Positions 1-9,600 of a DNA stretch of 64,000 nt are shown in pieces. The DNA comes from an uncultured Candidatus Poseidoniales archaeon. GTDB lineage: Archaea > Thermoplasmatota > Poseidoniia > Poseidoniales > Thalassarchaeaceae. The notes under the pieces were generated by a model. It saw nothing but the letters and a program-made list of their open reading frames with translations, searched no databases and had not been told where the DNA came from. The DNA lies in NCBI GenBank assembly GCA_902593945.1, contig CACJKA010000006.1, positions 1 to 64,000 on the forward strand. The letters run 5' to 3'. Position 1 is the first letter of the stretch. Each line of letters starts with the position of its first letter. Both the position numbers and the translations under genes were made by a program.

Positions 1-440
1 GGGAACTCTTGTCTTGCCAATTCAATCCCACCTTTGTATAGGGTAAGATTTAGGTTTTCACAAACGGAATTTGCATTACACTGACCTCTTGCATCGATAT
101 TGAAGTTTAGAATAATATTGATTGTTGAATTAGGCTGAAGATACATATCTTGTTTGAAGTTCTCTTGTAATCTACAGGTATAATCCATTTCTATTTGTTG
201 GCCATTTTGTTCTGGCCAAACCTGCTCACCATATCCTTCTTCAGCAGAACCAGTAGAATCATTTCCATCAAAATGCATGAAACAGTTAGATAAGTCACTA
301 GTCCCATAGATATACATTATGTTATTTTCAGGAGTTGGTTGTTTTGGATCAACAAATTGTGCTGATGTAGGAGCGCCGATTGAACTCACTAGAAGTAAGA
401 CGACTAATGCCGCGGACTGTAACCTAAGGTTGGCTGCCAT
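1..440 (-). CDS. Secreted/surface hypothetical protein, N-terminal part (C-terminus runs off the window)
   Basis: Reverse-strand reading from ATG at 440: MAANLRLQSAALVVLLLVSSIGAPTSAQFVDPKQPTPENNIMYIYGTSDLSNCFMHFDGND..., open to the window edge, with a signal peptide-like N-terminus. Not in the ORF track because it is truncated. Confidence 0.75.
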   Translation of the reverse strand, partial: MAANLRLQSAALVVLLLVSSIGAPTSAQFVDPKQPTPENNIMYIYGTSDLSNCFMHFDGNDSTGSAEEGYGEQVWPEQNGQQIEMDYTCRLQENFKQDMYLQPNSTINIILNFNIDARGQCNANSVCENLNLTLYKGGIELARQEF

Positions 441-493
441 GAAACACCGTCGATACCCGCATGGTTTGAAACTTACCGCTACTCGATTGCTAA

Positions 494-1681
494 TTAATCG
501 AATCTTTGCAGTCCACGATTTTCTTGATTTGTGGCCTTTCTAGCGATATTTAGGGCTTCTCCAAGCATATCTGCACTGATTAATTGGCCATCTAATCTCT
601 TATTTGCCACACCTGTAATGATTGACATGACCTTGATTGTGTCTCCAAATGCTGGATCATGCCTTGCACCAAATATTACTTGAGCCGATGGAGATAACTT
701 TGATGTCATCAAATCACAGACCTGATTTGCTTGTTCCAGAGTCATGTATGGACCTCCAGTAACGTGAATCAAAGCACCAGTTGCTCCTTCAATATCAATA
801 TCTAATAATGGATGATTTAGAGATTCATGAACTACTTCTTCAGGTCCTTGATCTGACTCACCGTAAAGCATCATAGTAACTCCGCCTCCTTTCATTATTG
901 TTCTAACATCAGCAAAGTCAAGATTAATCAGACTAGGTAGTGTAATTGTTTCTACAACTCCCTTTACAATTTCTGCAATAAGTTGGTCCATTATACTAAA
1001 TGCTTCATCAAGAGGCATATTTGGTACGAAATGTAACAACCTATTGTTGTCTAGAACAAGAACTGCATCTGTTTCTTTCTCTAGTAGCTTGAGCCCTTCT
1101 AGAGCTCGATTCATTCTTTGCCTTCTTTCTACATCAAAAGGAGTTGTCACGATTGCGACAACCAAGGCCCCTGCACGCCTTGCTTCTTCTGCCACAATCG
1201 GAGCAATTCCTGTGCCGGTTCCCCCTCCCAATCCGGCAGTAACGAAAACCAAGTCAGCACCAGTGACTATTTTCGATATTACATCACGTCCTGCTTCGGC
1301 GCATCTTCTACCCATTATTGGGTCGCCTCCTGCTCCAAGTCCGCGTGTAATGTGTCTACCTACTAGCAATTTCTGCATTGCTCTTGTATGATCTAAATGT
1401 TGCTTATCAGTATTTATTGCAACTGTAATAGCTCCTTCAACTCCGATATGAGTAATTCTATTCATTGTATTATTTCCAGATCCTCCACAGCCACAAACCA
1501 GTATTCTTGGGTCTGGAGTTCCGAACGATTCTAACTCTCTATCGCGTAGTGCAGTTTGGGTTCTCTCGGACGATTGAGGGCGCTCATTTACACCAACTGA
1601 ACTATGAGGTACTCCTGTCATATTATCCCCCGCGCATCCCGGCATTCCTGCCTTACAATTCTTCATTGGTCTTCTTAGCAT
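494..1681 (-). CDS. ftsZ: Cell division protein FtsZ (tubulin/FtsZ GTPase); true start may be downstream of the ORF start
   Basis: Tubulin signature AGLGGGTGTGIAPIVAEEAR, N-terminal G-box CGCGGSGNNTMNRI, NxDxxD-type LINLDFADVRTIM. Confidence 0.95.
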   Translation of the reverse strand: MLRRPMKNCKAGMPGCAGDNMTGVPHSSVGVNERPQSSERTQTALRDRELESFGTPDPRILVCGCGGSGNNTMNRITHIGVEGAITVAINTDKQHLDHTRAMQKLLVGRHITRGLGAGGDPIMGRRCAEAGRDVISKIVTGADLVFVTAGLGGGTGTGIAPIVAEEARRAGALVVAIVTTPFDVERRQRMNRALEGLKLLEKETDAVLVLDNNRLLHFVPNMPLDEAFSIMDQLIAEIVKGVVETITLPSLINLDFADVRTIMKGGGVTMMLYGESDQGPEEVVHESLNHPLLDIDIEGATGALIHVTGGPYMTLEQANQVCDLMTSKLSPSAQVIFGARHDPAFGDTIKVMSIITGVANKRLDGQLISADMLGEALNIARKATNQENRGLQRFD

Positions 1682-1834
1682 TATTAACAGTTGAGGATAA
1701 TCTTAGGGTCGAGAGGCCGATTATCGTAGTAGATTATCAGAACCAAAATCATTTTTTTTAAAGATAATTTTTTTGCATTTTTCGAGTTGCGACCGGAAAT
1801 TGACATAAGTAAAAGGTCGCTCGAAGGCTCTGTC

Positions 1835-1938
1835 CCGCGCTTAGCTCAGTTGGCTAGAGCACCTGACTGTAGACTGGAAACACATGGTTGTAGGCAGCCA
1901 TCAGGGGGTCCCCGGTTCAAGTCCGGGAGCGCGGACCA
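1835..1938 (+). tRNA. tRNA-Tyr(GTA) with encoded CCA and a ~27-nt intron (about 1873-1899) at position 37/38
   Basis: Perfect 7-bp acceptor CCGCGCT/AGCGCGG; D-arm GCTC-AGTTGGCTA-GAGC; anticodon stem CCTGA/TCAGG with CT-GTA-G; T-arm CCCGG-TTCAAGT-CCGGG. Junctions fold as a bulge-helix-bulge: 3-nt bulges AGA and CCA around the helix CTGT/GCAG. Confidence 0.93.
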
Positions 1939-1941
1939 AAA
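1912..1941 (+). repeat. Direct repeat copy 1 (3' end of tRNA-Tyr): CCGGTTCAAGTCCGGGAGCGCGGACCAAAA
   Basis: Exact 30-nt match to 2602-2631; offset is 690 bp. Confidence 0.9.
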
Positions 1942-2010
1942 TCATCATCTCATCCCAACAAGATTGATAGATAACCGATAAGTTTGAGTCAGCAGAAAAT
2001 GTCTAAAAAA

Positions 2011-2036
2011 TTATAAATATAAAAATTTTGGAGGAT
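2011..2036 (+). promoter_or_regulatory. TATA-like box (TTATAAATATAAA) and GGAGGA ribosome-binding-like motif upstream of the 164-aa ORF
   Basis: Direct reading of ttataaatataaaaattttggaggatttATG. Confidence 0.35.
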
Positions 2037-2038
2037 TT

Positions 2039-2533
2039 ATGCCCATAGATCCAACAAGAAGAATTTCTGGTCCTTATGCACCAAAAAGAGATTCAGCAGA
2101 TATTGAAAAAGCTAGTGTATCAGCATCACATAATACACCCAGGTCAAAACTTCTGTCTAATTTCAATGCCGTACAGAATATGACGGTTGGCGAATTTATT
2201 AAAAGACCCCCTGCTGGATTTATTATCCCTTCGACTTGGCGAGATGGCCTAGACGAAATGAAGTTTATACTGGTACACGATAAGGAAGATGGATTTGTAT
2301 ATCACATCACTATCAAAGGCGATAGTGGAGGAAATGATTACAACTTACACTATCATCTCCACTATTGGAGACAGTACTGTAATGGCAGCCGACACGCAGC
2401 AGAGCATAACGATCTGCCGAAGCGAATGGTATGGACAGACACAGAGCGACAATCTAGAAAGGCAAACTACACGAACCCGATTCGTGCAGCCTTACAAGAA
2501 TTAGGATTTAACACTGCAGAGAAACTTGAATGA
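2039..2533 (+). CDS. Hypothetical protein (164 aa), orphan cargo ORF
   Basis: ORF with ATG preceded by ggagga; no recognised domain. Confidence 0.7.
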   Translation: MPIDPTRRISGPYAPKRDSADIEKASVSASHNTPRSKLLSNFNAVQNMTVGEFIKRPPAGFIIPSTWRDGLDEMKFILVHDKEDGFVYHITIKGDSGGNDYNLHYHLHYWRQYCNGSRHAAEHNDLPKRMVWTDTERQSRKANYTNPIRAALQELGFNTAEKLE

Positions 2534-2569
2534 TCTCTGCTATTAGAAAAACTGTGTCGAAATCTCCTT

Positions 2570-2594
2570 CAGTAAGAGAAATGGTTCCTTACTG
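2570..2594. other. Inverted repeat CAGTAAG-N11-CTTACTG beside the downstream tRNA-fragment repeat (possible terminator or recombination-arm site)
   Basis: Perfect 7-bp stem located 8 nt upstream of direct repeat copy 2. Confidence 0.45.
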
Positions 2595-2601
2595 CTGGAC
2601 T

Positions 2602-2631
2602 CCGGTTCAAGTCCGGGAGCGCGGACCAAAA
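2602..2631 (+). repeat. Direct repeat copy 2: isolated tRNA-Tyr 3' fragment, attachment-site-like
   Basis: Exact 30-nt match to the tRNA-Tyr 3' end, with no matching 5' half, D-arm or anticodon arm upstream. Confidence 0.9.
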
Positions 2632-2724
2632 CACTATACTGAGTACAAATCCGTCAACTTTGCTGTTCATTGTCTTAGATATAGACTCATAAAGGGGTGG
2701 CAAGTCGGCGACTCGCTACGAGGG

Positions 2725-3315
2725 ATGAAGGTGGGAGTAACAAAGTACGTACGTTCGGCTTGGAAGAATCCAAAGCAAAGCATGGAACCCCGTCATAGGA
2801 CAGGTAGAATGGCAGAATGGCGCCACCAACCAGTCTTCCAAAGAATCGACAAACCTACTCGTATTGATGCGGCTCGTCGCGTCGGATACCGTGCTAAGCA
2901 AGGTGTTGTAATTTGTAGAACTCGTGTTCGCCGAGGTGGACTTCGTAAAGGTGTAGTAAACATGAAGCGTAAACCATCAAAAGCTGGTGTAACAAAAATT
3001 ACTATGGCTAAGTCAATTCAGAGAATCGCTGAAGAGCGTGTTTCTCGCAGATATCCAAATCTTAGAGTGCTTAACTCATACTGGGTTGGAGAAGATGGAA
3101 AGAACAAGTTCTTCGAAGTTATCCTTCTAGATCCAAATCATCCAGTTGTTAAGGCAGATAGTCAATGGTCTTGGATTACAGAGAATCACCAGAAGGGTCG
3201 CGCTATGCGTGGTATGACAAGTGCTGGAAAGCGTGGCCGTGGTTTGTACAACAAGGGTAAGGGTGCTGAGAAACTCCGTCCTAGCCTAAATGCTAACAAA
3301 AACCGTGGTAAATAA
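2725..3315 (+). CDS. rpl15e: 50S ribosomal protein L15e
   Basis: L15e-like MKVGVTKYVRSAWKNPKQ...RRVGYRAKQGVVICRTRVRRGGLRK...; the real start is internal to the ORF at 2725. Confidence 0.93.
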   Translation: MKVGVTKYVRSAWKNPKQSMEPRHRTGRMAEWRHQPVFQRIDKPTRIDAARRVGYRAKQGVVICRTRVRRGGLRKGVVNMKRKPSKAGVTKITMAKSIQRIAEERVSRRYPNLRVLNSYWVGEDGKNKFFEVILLDPNHPVVKADSQWSWITENHQKGRAMRGMTSAGKRGRGLYNKGKGAEKLRPSLNANKNRGK

Positions 3316-3365
3316 GTAAGTTTCAGCCGAAGGTTGATTTCACTTGAGCCTGCGGCTTGCATCCA

Positions 3366-3626
3366 ATGGTCGAGTTAGACATGAGTTCTGTTCGTGGTCT
3401 TCCAGTGATTATTCCAGATGGAAGAGTCCTAGGAACAGTACATGATACAGTGATTTCTGCCGAATCAGAATCATGGTCTTGTACCCATTTATTTGTTTCA
3501 GATCCTCCTGCAAGTATAGTCGAAGGTAGAATACATGTAGCAATACCTTGGAACTGGGTAAAATCTATTGGAGATGTTGTGGTTTTACGTTGGTTTCCTC
3601 AGACTCCAATACCTAAAAAACCCTAA
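3366..3626 (+). CDS. PRC-barrel-like small protein
   Basis: Pattern SVRGLPVIIPDGRVLGTVHDTVIS...IPWNWVKSIGDVVVL resembles archaeal PRC-barrel proteins; start at 3357 (TTG) or 3366 (ATG). Confidence 0.6.
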   Translation: MVELDMSSVRGLPVIIPDGRVLGTVHDTVISAESESWSCTHLFVSDPPASIVEGRIHVAIPWNWVKSIGDVVVLRWFPQTPIPKKP

Positions 3627-3693
3627 TTATTGATGATGCAACTATACACGTAATCACAATACGATTCAAAAAGGGAAAGTTCACGCTAAGCCA

Positions 3694-6195
3694 ATGCGTA
3701 GAGTCTCGTCAGCCATTTTGATTGTTCTTCTTCTCTCTCTAGCAAGCCCTTTAGTTTCTGCTGATTCTAAAGGTATCATTGGTTGTACTAGTGCAGATTT
3801 AGACATGATGCCAGCGAGTTGGGAGATATCTGATCAGTCTTGTGTGACTATAGATTTCCAGGAAGTATTGTCTCCTGGTACAACATTTTCATTTGAGATA
3901 GACTCAGATGAAGATATTGATATTTTACTATTCACAGCAAATGCAAGAACAACTTATCAGAATGAGCAGAATTACAGAACAGATTTGATTTGGGAAGAAG
4001 ATTCTGTCTTCGAATCTTTTTCTGGACAGGGTTCTTGGCATTGGACTGTTCCAGATGAAGGGCAATCAACTCGATGGTACATGGTAATTGATAATTTAGC
4101 TCATCCTCAAGATAATGGTCAGGGCGCTCAAGGAGGAAGTGTAGCGAATGTAATAATGAACGTTGAACAGGTTGTGGCTCCTGCTTTTTCTTTGATAGAT
4201 ACGATTGTTCGTTTGGATACAAATGATCACCAAGTTGTAGCTGGTCCTTTCTCTTTAGACCAGGGCAGTCAACTTTCTATTGATGTGACTACAATGGAAG
4301 GTGGTCCTGATATATTCTTGATGACAGAGGAACAAAAGAACACCTATGAATCTGCAGTTGCAAATGGTACAGTTGCAGCATCTAGAATAAATCAAGCAGA
4401 TTTACTCGCAGTAACTAGTTCTGGTAGCACAGTTTGGTCAGCAGGGCCTCAGTATTCTGGGATTCCTCTATACTTAGTTGTGGATAATCGTGCAGGTGCA
4501 GGCGGAGCAGGAACAAGCAAAGTGGCAACTACTGTGGTGTCTTACCTCACACCTGTTGTTCAAGTGATTCTAACCGATCCAGACTCTTTGACCGTTGTTG
4601 ATGTTGGGGCGACTATGACATTGGATGCCAGCAATACACCAAATCTTTCCAATCAAATATCTAGTATTAATTGGGATACAGACGGCGACGGGTTTGATGA
4701 TTATTCTGGTGAAACTATTGAATTATCTTGGCTAATTCCAACAAATTTCACATTAAAGGTTACAGCAGTATCTACCGATTCACGAAGTTCTACCATATTC
4801 AAAGACATAGAAGTTAGAGATATCTCAAATCCTTCTGCTAGCATTGATATTAACTCGGATATAACACGCGGATATGGTGAAAATATTGTCTTGAGTGGCC
4901 AATTCTCAGATAACTGGGAGGTTTCAACCGTAGAATGGTTAGTTGATGATTTAGTTATGGAGTCTTATTCTGGCACCGATCCCTCTGCTACTTCCTTTAC
5001 TCATGTATTCGACTCATCCTACATATCTGGGCTTCATACAATCACTCTCAGAGTTACAGACAAATCAGGATTAGTAACTGATGATGTCGCTAACATAAAT
5101 TTGTATGACCCCACACCTCCTAAAGTAGACTCCGATTTCGTCACTGAACTGCAAGTTGTAGTCAACCAAGCTTATCCTTTCTCAGTCCCAGCAACTGATC
5201 CTGAATCAACGAATCTAATTTACAAATGGGATTTCAATAGAGATATTGATTCAGATAATGACGGAATAACTTCTAATGATAACGAAGGAGTAGGTCCAAC
5301 AGTAGTTCATCCTTTTTCAGAGCCAGGAATTTTTTGGGTAGTTTGTACTATTCAGAATGATGAGGGATTAACTACTGAAGCAGAGATTCTAGTGACAGTT
5401 ATTTCCGCAGATTCTGGTTCAGATGGAATTGATTGGTTGAATATTATTGTAATTTTAGTTGTAATCTTAGTTGTAATGGCATTAATTGGTTTGGTAACAG
5501 TAAGAGTACTAGAAAATAGAAAAATCGCAGCAATGTTAGCTGAACAAGCGGAACAAGAAGTTGAAGAAAATGTGGCACCCCCATCTGTTGACGAGCAGAA
5601 AGCAATGTGGGGAGGAGCGGGAATTAATCAAGTGAGTCCGCTCTCTCAAGCAACTGTAGGTAATCAATACGGTGGTTATTCTTCAGGAATGTCCGGTTTA
5701 CCAACTCCGCCGCCGTCCGGTTCCCCTACTTCTCCTGTAGAGATGGATCCTGATTTGTCAGAATTACTCAGTTCGTCCCCTCCACCAACATCTGCCCCTG
5801 TTAATAGTCCTGCTAATGACTTACTTGCAGCATTTGAAGAAGACGATGCAGTTCCTAGAGAAGATATTCAACACGATTTTGATTCTTCTGAGAATTCTGA
5901 AAATGTTTGGAAACCTTCTGAAGATCCACTAGAAGGCATTTCAGCGCCAGTTTCTGAGGTAGTAGAAGCACCTGATTTTGAGCCAGAACCGGAACCAGAA
6001 CCAGAACCGGAACCTGAATCAGAACCGGAGCCTGAACTAGAACCAGAACCGGAGCCACCTTCACAAAATCGTACAGTTAGAAATTCATGTTCAAGTTGTG
6101 GGAAATTGTTTGAAGTCGATATGCCAGTAGGTGTTGATGTTGCTAGAACATCATGTCCACATTGTGGGTCAATTGAGACAATACGTTTTGAGTGA
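3694..6195 (+). CDS. Secreted, membrane-anchored PKD/Ig-like protein with cytosolic Glu-Pro-rich linker and C-terminal zinc ribbon
   Basis: Signal peptide (SAILIVLLLSLASPLVSA), PKD-like repeats (INWDTDGDGFDDYSG; YKWDFNRDIDSDNDG), one TM (WLNIIVILVVILVVMALIGLVTV), EPEPEP tract, CSSCGK...CPHCG. Confidence 0.85.
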   Translation: MRRVSSAILIVLLLSLASPLVSADSKGIIGCTSADLDMMPASWEISDQSCVTIDFQEVLSPGTTFSFEIDSDEDIDILLFTANARTTYQNEQNYRTDLIWEEDSVFESFSGQGSWHWTVPDEGQSTRWYMVIDNLAHPQDNGQGAQGGSVANVIMNVEQVVAPAFSLIDTIVRLDTNDHQVVAGPFSLDQGSQLSIDVTTMEGGPDIFLMTEEQKNTYESAVANGTVAASRINQADLLAVTSSGSTVWSAGPQYSGIPLYLVVDNRAGAGGAGTSKVATTVVSYLTPVVQVILTDPDSLTVVDVGATMTLDASNTPNLSNQISSINWDTDGDGFDDYSGETIELSWLIPTNFTLKVTAVSTDSRSSTIFKDIEVRDISNPSASIDINSDITRGYGENIVLSGQFSDNWEVSTVEWLVDDLVMESYSGTDPSATSFTHVFDSSYISGLHTITLRVTDKSGLVTDDVANINLYDPTPPKVDSDFVTELQVVVNQAYPFSVPATDPESTNLIYKWDFNRDIDSDNDGITSNDNEGVGPTVVHPFSEPGIFWVVCTIQNDEGLTTEAEILVTVISADSGSDGIDWLNIIVILVVILVVMALIGLVTVRVLENRKIAAMLAEQAEQEVEENVAPPSVDEQKAMWGGAGINQVSPLSQATVGNQYGGYSSGMSGLPTPPPSGSPTSPVEMDPDLSELLSSSPPPTSAPVNSPANDLLAAFEEDDAVPREDIQHDFDSSENSENVWKPSEDPLEGISAPVSEVVEAPDFEPEPEPEPEPEPESEPEPELEPEPEPPSQNRTVRNSCSSCGKLFEVDMPVGVDVARTSCPHCGSIETIRFE
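5980..6057 (+). repeat. Hexanucleotide GARCCN tandem tract encoding (EP)n
   Basis: gagccagaaccggaaccagaaccagaaccggaacctgaatcagaaccggagcctgaactagaaccagaaccggag. Confidence 0.85.
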
Positions 6196-6605
6196 ATTTT
6201 ATGAAAAGAAATTGGATTCTTCACATAGGATCAATTATTTTCGGGTTTCCATTTGTACTCATTGGGATAGATCACTTTGTAGACCCAGTTTGGTATGAGC
6301 CGATAGTCCCCGAAATATTGGGTTATCCTACATTTTGGGTATATGCTAGCGGAGTTTTTGAAATTGTTTTAGGGGCCGGCTTGATGTTTCCACGTACTCG
6401 ACAAATTTCTGCATATGGTGTAGCTTTAATGCTGTTAGTTCTTTATTGGGCCAATTTCAACATGTGGATTAATGATATAGCAATTGGCGGCTCTAAATTC
6501 GGCACTAATTGGCATATAATGAGAGCAATAATTCAAGTAATTCTAATTATTATTTGTCTTACGATAGCTAAATATTCTTCTAAATTATCTCAATCATCAG
6601 AATGA
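6192..6605 (+). CDS. DoxX-like small integral membrane protein
   Basis: Four hydrophobic segments; IGSIIFGFPFVLIGIDHFVDP...ASGVFEIVLGAGLMFPRTRQ resembles DoxX-like proteins. Confidence 0.55.
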   Translation: MNFMKRNWILHIGSIIFGFPFVLIGIDHFVDPVWYEPIVPEILGYPTFWVYASGVFEIVLGAGLMFPRTRQISAYGVALMLLVLYWANFNMWINDIAIGGSKFGTNWHIMRAIIQVILIIICLTIAKYSSKLSQSSE

Positions 6606-6696
6606 AAGATTGGTTTCAATTGAAACAAGATTAAATCTATTTTTATTGTACTCAAGTAGGGGAATAACCTTTACCATATCTCTGAGAGGTGAGTCC

Positions 6697-9600
6697 ATGA
6701 AAGGCGGTGCTGTACGTATCATACGCAGAGCCCCTGCCATCAATCATTCACAGACAATTCTTCTAGTTCTGATATTTTTGATGCCGATGTATTCGCCAAT
6801 TACTAATGTATCTGCAGATACAAGAATCAGCGCTGATGATTTTCAAATTCTTGACGAAATGACGGAAGTACTTTCTCAGAGAGAAGATGTAATATCGTCG
6901 GAACTGGTTAAAAATATCGCAGGACCTTCTCTTGAAGGGGTTGAAAATTCAGTTACCTCAACAAATCAGGATGATCCTCTTTATGGAATTAATGATTTGT
7001 TTTCAGATTCTTCCATTGTAGATACAACACCTCCTGAAGTCATTCATCCGGGACCATATGATCTTCTAATAAATCCTGAAAATTCACCCCCTGGTGCCGT
7101 GAATACAGTCTGGCAAACAATTTTCAATCTGACAGATTATTTGATTTGGACAAAGTATACTGATTTAGACGGTAATCAAGTCGAAAAGTTCGAAGTAGTT
7201 ACTTTTACTGCTTCATTGTTTTCTTTACTTGATCCTGAGACCGAATCATTCCTTCATGCGATTGATGTCGATAATGACGGAAATAATGATATCCAAGTAG
7301 GTCTAAAGATAGCTTTTGATTTAGGCGATGAATTGGGTATTGAAGGAGATACTCTTTGGATAAAACCTACAATTTCTTTCGAAGTAGTTGTATTAGAATC
7401 TAGTGAAGGAGATGCCGTTTGGGATGAGTTACAAAATCTTCAAGTTTCACTATTGAAAGCATTTGCTTATTCTGAAGGTATTCTAACAGGTGGAGAAAGT
7501 TATGTTTGGGTCATCGACTCAGCCTTTACTACCCCGCCAATTGACTTTTCTTTGGATGTTGGTATAGAAAGATTATTTTTTGATATTTCAGATGCCGCAT
7601 CAAGTTTGGTGTCTAGTCTTCTTGCATTCGTTAGTTTAGGAATACCTTTACCTGGTGTGGATGAGTCAGATATTGTTCTTTCATCGCTTTCTTCTCCATA
7701 TGCAATTCTCATAAATAATAATGGACAAACAAATTGTCCAGATAGATATTCCCAAATTGAATTATCTACTTTACCTTCCACTGAGATTTCTTGTGGAGTT
7801 GTAGCAGGGTTTGGGTATGTCCATTTTTCTCCTCAAGATAGTAATGGTGATAGAGAGGTCTGGGAAGTTGCTTATATCGAAGCCACTATACATCCAAACG
7901 GTGTTTCTACAAGATTACCTTCTGAAGTGAATCTAGTCATCAGAACTGATACAACATTGGCTGAGGGTGGCGGTGGAGCAGGTGAAAATGCTCTAGATAC
8001 AATCGAATACTATGCAGATAGAAGATCAGATTTACACATTCACTTCCATGAGAATAAAGCCGGACAACCAACTGCTAACTCCGACGATCCAAGTGGAAAT
8101 TCCACAGATACAATTGGTTGGCTAAGAGGTATGCCTGCCGGAAGCCTCTCCTCTGATGAGATTGATCGTGTTTTCACAATGTTGGGCTCTAAATCTTCTC
8201 CTGAATTACCAGGTGGTCAACCTGAAAAATTAGGTATGATCATTGCAATCAAGAATTTCTCTAGAGATACAACACAAAATGTCGATGACCCTACTCTACC
8301 GATTAATCCTGCTTATCCTCCTAAGACCTTAGTGCTAATTAGATCTGTTCAAAGTATCCAATCAATAGAATATGATTCATGGCATAAAAGAGGAGATATT
8401 GCTACAGATCATAGTAAACTCAGTCTCGAATTGAGAGATTTGCCAACATCAATCGCTATTTTTGGTTCATTCGAACTGGGAAGTACTGAATCATCAGATA
8501 CAAGCCTTGATACTGGCGCTAATTTAGATTTCATGTCCAAGATTTTAGATTCAGTGATTCTTAACTTGGTTAATTTATTCTTAGATGTCGGCGATATAAT
8601 CAATTCAGTACCAGGTGAAGCAATTTCAGTACTTACTGGCGATGCTGGTGCTGGAGGAATAAATTCATTCGCAGGTAGAGAGGTAAATCTATTGATGACT
8701 GATAATCTATTATCAAGTAGAGAGAGTATGGAAATCAGTGTACTTTCTTTCCAAATCGGATCAAGTCCTCACCCAATTGCTCAAGATGATCATATCATAA
8801 TTTCTAAAGATAGAGATTTGAATCAGGTTGTTGGAGAATTTGGAGTCAGAGAACCTATTGTTCCAGTTGCTTCAAGTATTAGATTTAGTGGATTATCCGA
8901 ATTTACATTCAGTGATGACAATCTTACTAATATTCAATCAGTAGGGATAAAAACTAATTCCGATGAATCATTCAGATTTTCGTTTATTGAACATGATAGA
9001 AGTTCTCTCGAGAATTTTTCATTCCAGAGCCTATATCTCTCAGACATACCAAATAATATTTCTATTGAATTGGATGAAGAATCTTTGAGCTATATCGCTA
9101 ATGAAGGAATAGAATTGATCTCTTATGTTGGTTTAGATGGTGAACAGAGACAGGCTGCAAATATTCATGATATGCCTGCAGAATTCATGTTTGAATTCGG
9201 AGAACAGACCAGTTTTATTGCAGAAACTCCAATTTCTACTGTAGAAGTTCAAATTAGTAATTCTTCTGATCCCGTTACTATGACTGGTGATCATTTCTTA
9301 TTCCATCATGATTCTAATAATGAGACCTCTACTATATCCACTAGATTGACAGGAATACAGGAATTAGGCTGGATACCACCTATTGAGGAAGGTTCTCTAG
9401 GATCATCGGGCCGAGGAACAGCATTCCTAAAATCTGCAGGAGATAGGCCAATGAGTATCAATGTAGATAACGCTCCTACTGTCGATTCTTCTGGGTTGTC
9501 AGCATTAGCTTTAATTGAACCATTACCATCTTATCTTACGGTTGAAGTTCCAACTGGTGAATCTTCCAATTCTGATTTGGTCTTACCAGACTTCAATTCA

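Larger units (their letters stand above)
1942..2631. mobile_element. Putative small integrated element or remnant bounded by the tRNA-Tyr 3' repeat; no integrase
   Basis: A 690-bp unit between an intact tRNA and a duplicated tRNA 3' end, containing a single 164-aa ORF with no recognisable family. Confidence 0.5.

Noticed and set aside
1787-1981. 64-aa ORF on the plus strand
   Set aside because: Runs through the tRNA-Tyr gene; not coding.
2570-2631. Second complete tRNA gene or split-tRNA 3' half
   Set aside because: No acceptor 5' strand, D-arm or anticodon arm found upstream, and no complementary split-half leader recognised; a duplicated 3' end is the simpler reading.
2530-2724. N-terminal 65 aa extension of the L15e ORF
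   Set aside because: Translates through the tRNA-fragment repeat; the homologous protein begins at MKVGVTKYVRSAW (2725).
5980-6057. Regular short repeats resembling an array
   Set aside because: In-frame hexanucleotide coding repeat for Glu-Pro, with no spacers; not CRISPR.
5855-6224. Minus-strand ORFs with Ser-Gly or Val-Leu repeats (5855-6064, 5868-6224)
   Set aside because: Antisense readings of the (EP)n repeat tract of the plus-strand gene; low-complexity artefacts.
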